Positions 61,794-64,000 of a DNA stretch of 64,000 bases are shown one piece after another. The position numbers and the translations under genes were made by a program. The notes beneath the pieces were generated by a model. It saw nothing but the letters and a program-made list of their open reading frames with translations, did no database searches and was not told the DNA's origin. Source of the DNA: an uncultured Pontibacter sp. (GTDB lineage Bacteria; Bacteroidota; Bacteroidia; Cytophagales; Hymenobacteraceae); contig NZ_CANMNI010000002.1 in NCBI RefSeq assembly GCF_947499215.1, positions 1,116,001 through 1,180,000 of the forward strand, written 5' to 3'. Numbering within the stretch: position 1 is the first letter of the stretch; every line of letters starts with the position of its first letter.

Positions 61794-63962
61794 CTATAGC
61801 TTGATCACTTTCGCGACGCCACTGCTGTTCCCCTCGCTCCATCGCAGAAAATAAGTGCCTGAGGCGATGTCGCTCACATCAATTTCCACAGAATTGGTTC
61901 CGTCAGTCACGATCGCTTCCAAGTCGCGCACAAGCCTGCCCTGCATATCATAGAGCTTCAGGCTGAGATTTGAAGTAGTTCTCACCAAGTATTCAACTTG
62001 GATTATTTCTTGCTGTGTGCCGCTGGAGCTCGTGGTAAGCCCTACCGGGTTAGGGTATACCTTGAAAGTGCGCAGGTCGTCAGGGTTGATCACCGATGCC
62101 CTGCCCGAGAAAGCATCTGAGCCATCGCTGTAAATAACCCGCAGTCTGTAATAACTGCGACGGGGAAGCGGGTCGTTGTCTGTAAAGGAGTAATCGTTCG
62201 CTCTGCCACTGGCATTTACTTCGCCCACCTCTTCCCATTCTACTCCATTCTGACTTCGCTGTATTACAAAGCGGCTTATACCCTGCTCTCTGCTTGTCGT
62301 CCAAATCACATCTACGGCATTCCCCGATGTGAAGGAAGCATCGAACGTGAAGATTTCCTCTGCAAGGTTACATTCCCCGTCCAACTTGGGCGTCATAGGG
62401 GAGCGGCCCCCGCATGCGGGCGGGTTAAGGCTTCGGTTCAGTATTAGGTTAGCACCGGCTATATCAGGAGGCGTAAGGTCGCGGACCTGCGCAGTTTGTT
62501 CAATTTCATAGTTCATGAGGGCATTGGGCAGGATAACGTGGCCTAACTGGTGCGCGTGCCCTAGCTCATGCAAAATCACTGTTTCGAAATCAAACTGATT
62601 ACCGGTGGGAGCTCCGGGGCCAAACTGCCACGTAATGCCATTGTTGATCTCCATATCGAATTCTGTGAGCCAAAAGATGGTGTCCCTGCGGCCGTCAGCG
62701 TATTCGATCGCACAGCCTCTGTACCTGCTGATGGTACGGGCCAACACATTATCACCGGTAACAGAGGACGAGGCAAACCGGATCACGCTCCTATTATCGT
62801 CAACAGCGTTTTCTATAGTAGTGGGAGCACCGATTTCCCAATTTACATTGGTGGTGCACACCCATTTATTCACGGCACGCCTAAATCCCTCCTGTGCGGC
62901 GGCTCTGCTCTGCATGCTAGGGGCAAACTGTAAGGTATAGCCTCCGCTTCTGTTCATATCGATAAGCACAGGCTGCACAGGGGTGTTGCCCCCTTCGGCA
63001 ACCACATTGGAGTAGGCGAACTCAATTACAAGCGTCCCGGCGCTTTGCGTAGAGACGCCATCGGCAGTTACCCTTATCCTGCCAGTGCCGGCTGTGCCGC
63101 CCGCCTGGGTGAAAGAAGGAACCCGTACTCTAATCTCGGTATTGCTCCAAGAGAGATAATCGGTCGGGAAAGGTTTTACAGTCGTGGTGCCTCCCCTGTC
63201 AGCATCCGGAAACTCGACAAAACCGTTACCTTGGCTGTTACCGAATCCAGTTCCCCGGATAGTGAGCACGGCACCGGTGCCGGCGCTTGTTCTGGTCGGA
63301 GTGAAAGAGGTGATAACCGGGGCTTGGGTAGCCTGAGTGGCATCTTTTTGTTGCTTTATGCGCAGGCTTGAGTCAAGGCGCTCGTTTTCGATCACGGTGC
63401 TGTAGTTGCGGCCCGTGCGGGATGTTACGGCGCCGTATACTTCCTGAATGCTGCTGTAGTCATTAAACGGGTCTGCGGCGCTAGCCCGCTCCACGTCATA
63501 CTTTACAAATCCCTGCCGGCTGGCGTAGGGGCTTGTCAAAAGTGTCGAAGGGCTGGAGACGATGCCAATACGCGCTCCTTTGGACAGGAGGAAAAGGCCT
63601 TGCTGCCCTTTCTGCAGACGAAGCGCGGAAGACACTTGGTGCATAGCCAAACCTACGGACCCTCCTTCTGTAACGATTTCTAGCTGCTTCTCTCGAATCT
63701 CACCTTTGAATACTTTGTAAAGCCGGATGGTATTAACCGTGTAGATGTTCTCTTGCTTGGTATCCCAAAAAGAGCGCTGGGCCACTACCTCGCCCTCCAC
63801 AATAAAATCCGCCGCCTTGATGCGCTCTTCCAAAGAGAGAGGCACCATGTGCAGGCCTTCTGAGGCAAAGGCGTGAAACGAAAGCACCGAAAGAAAGAAA
63901 GCCATTACAAAGGCAGCCCTTCGTGACCGGAAGCGGTCGGGTGTTAGGAGTAAGGTGGTCAT
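61794..63962 (-). CDS. Secreted metzincin-like T9SS protein with IPT/TIG domain
   Basis: 722 residues. A signal peptide follows a short basic N-terminus (cleavage near FHAFA). After a domain with EERIKAADFIVEGEVVAQRSF (about 45-65) comes an IPT/TIG Ig-like domain (SFTPTRTSAGTGAVLTIRGTGFG, about 215-305), then a metalloprotease-like region with the zinc motif HELGHAHQLGH (H465, H469, H475) and a downstream Met-turn-like ALMNYE. The glycine of the classic HExxHxxGxxH is replaced by Gln, so activity is probable but unproven. A fibronectin-like stretch and a T9SS type A sorting domain (FKVYPNPVG ... LKLYDMQGRLVRDLE ... GTYFLRWSEG) end the protein. It is exported by type IX secretion. Confidence 0.85.
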   Translation of the reverse strand: MTTLLLTPDRFRSRRAAFVMAFFLSVLSFHAFASEGLHMVPLSLEERIKAADFIVEGEVVAQRSFWDTKQENIYTVNTIRLYKVFKGEIREKQLEIVTEGGSVGLAMHQVSSALRLQKGQQGLFLLSKGARIGIVSSPSTLLTSPYASRQGFVKYDVERASAADPFNDYSSIQEVYGAVTSRTGRNYSTVIENERLDSSLRIKQQKDATQATQAPVITSFTPTRTSAGTGAVLTIRGTGFGNSQGNGFVEFPDADRGGTTTVKPFPTDYLSWSNTEIRVRVPSFTQAGGTAGTGRIRVTADGVSTQSAGTLVIEFAYSNVVAEGGNTPVQPVLIDMNRSGGYTLQFAPSMQSRAAAQEGFRRAVNKWVCTTNVNWEIGAPTTIENAVDDNRSVIRFASSSVTGDNVLARTISRYRGCAIEYADGRRDTIFWLTEFDMEINNGITWQFGPGAPTGNQFDFETVILHELGHAHQLGHVILPNALMNYEIEQTAQVRDLTPPDIAGANLILNRSLNPPACGGRSPMTPKLDGECNLAEEIFTFDASFTSGNAVDVIWTTSREQGISRFVIQRSQNGVEWEEVGEVNASGRANDYSFTDNDPLPRRSYYRLRVIYSDGSDAFSGRASVINPDDLRTFKVYPNPVGLTTSSSGTQQEIIQVEYLVRTTSNLSLKLYDMQGRLVRDLEAIVTDGTNSVEIDVSDIASGTYFLRWSEGNSSGVAKVIKL

Positions 63963-64000
63963 AGACAGGTGCGGGTTGTCAAATTTTCTGTTGATATGTT

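Overview
The window is a piece of a Bacteroidota chromosome. It most likely comes from the Cytophagales (Hymenobacteraceae, Pontibacter-like), which is an inference. The support is: type IX secretion (T9SS) cargo proteins with type A and type B sorting domains, PorP/SprF partners, a SusC/TonB-type receptor with a carboxypeptidase-like plug extension, a MoxR/DUF58/BatA/DUF4175/DUF4159 locus, and promoters of the Bacteroidota type (TTG, about 20 bases, TAnnTTTG). Base composition is near 50% GC. No phage, insertion sequence or CRISPR array is visible. The content is chromosomal core plus an envelope/secretion block.

Layout. 1-3 kb: class I ribonucleotide reductase (nrdB, then nrdA, which runs off the left edge). 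3-4.3 kb: a 646-base AT-rich region with three DnaA-box matches, then rplU-rpmA with its promoter and terminators. 4.4-9.6 kb: a SAM-I riboswitch, metH and metF, with an inverted repeat pair between the two genes. 9.7-15.4 kb: cyclase-family hydrolase, an envelope protein, a STAS-like protein, hemW, an Omp85 protein and initiator tRNA. 15.5-29.6 kb: a T9SS block with one type A cargo, two giant type B cargos each followed by a PorP/SprF protein, and an OmpA/TPR/PD40 protein. 29.6-39 kb: 3-hydroxybutyrate dehydrogenase, TonB receptor, lipoprotein hydrolase and sodium:solute symporter, next to a divergent LytTR regulator/7TM histidine kinase pair. 39-52 kb: a second hydrolase, then the MoxR-BatA locus headed by a TldD/PmbA pair. 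52.7-64 kb: RlpA, DUF72, an M16 peptidase pair, dGTPase, DUF3667, Hsp20 and a secreted metzincin-like T9SS protein.

How parts work together. NrdAB and Dgt both act on the deoxynucleotide pool. MetH and MetF form the methyl branch of one-carbon metabolism and sit behind a SAM sensor whose expression platform can be read directly: two mutually exclusive helices, one of which covers the metH ribosome-binding site. The T9SS cargos share modules with each other, and the smallest one combines modules of the two giants. The 3-hydroxybutyrate dehydrogenase, receptor, hydrolase and symporter could form an uptake and breakdown route for 3-hydroxybutyrate or its oligomers.

The strongest signal that no gene explains is the oligomer AGGTATA(G), counted by eye about 85 times on both strands where about 8 are expected. 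It occurs in coding and non-coding DNA and in all three reading frames. It is densest at 40-45.5 kb.
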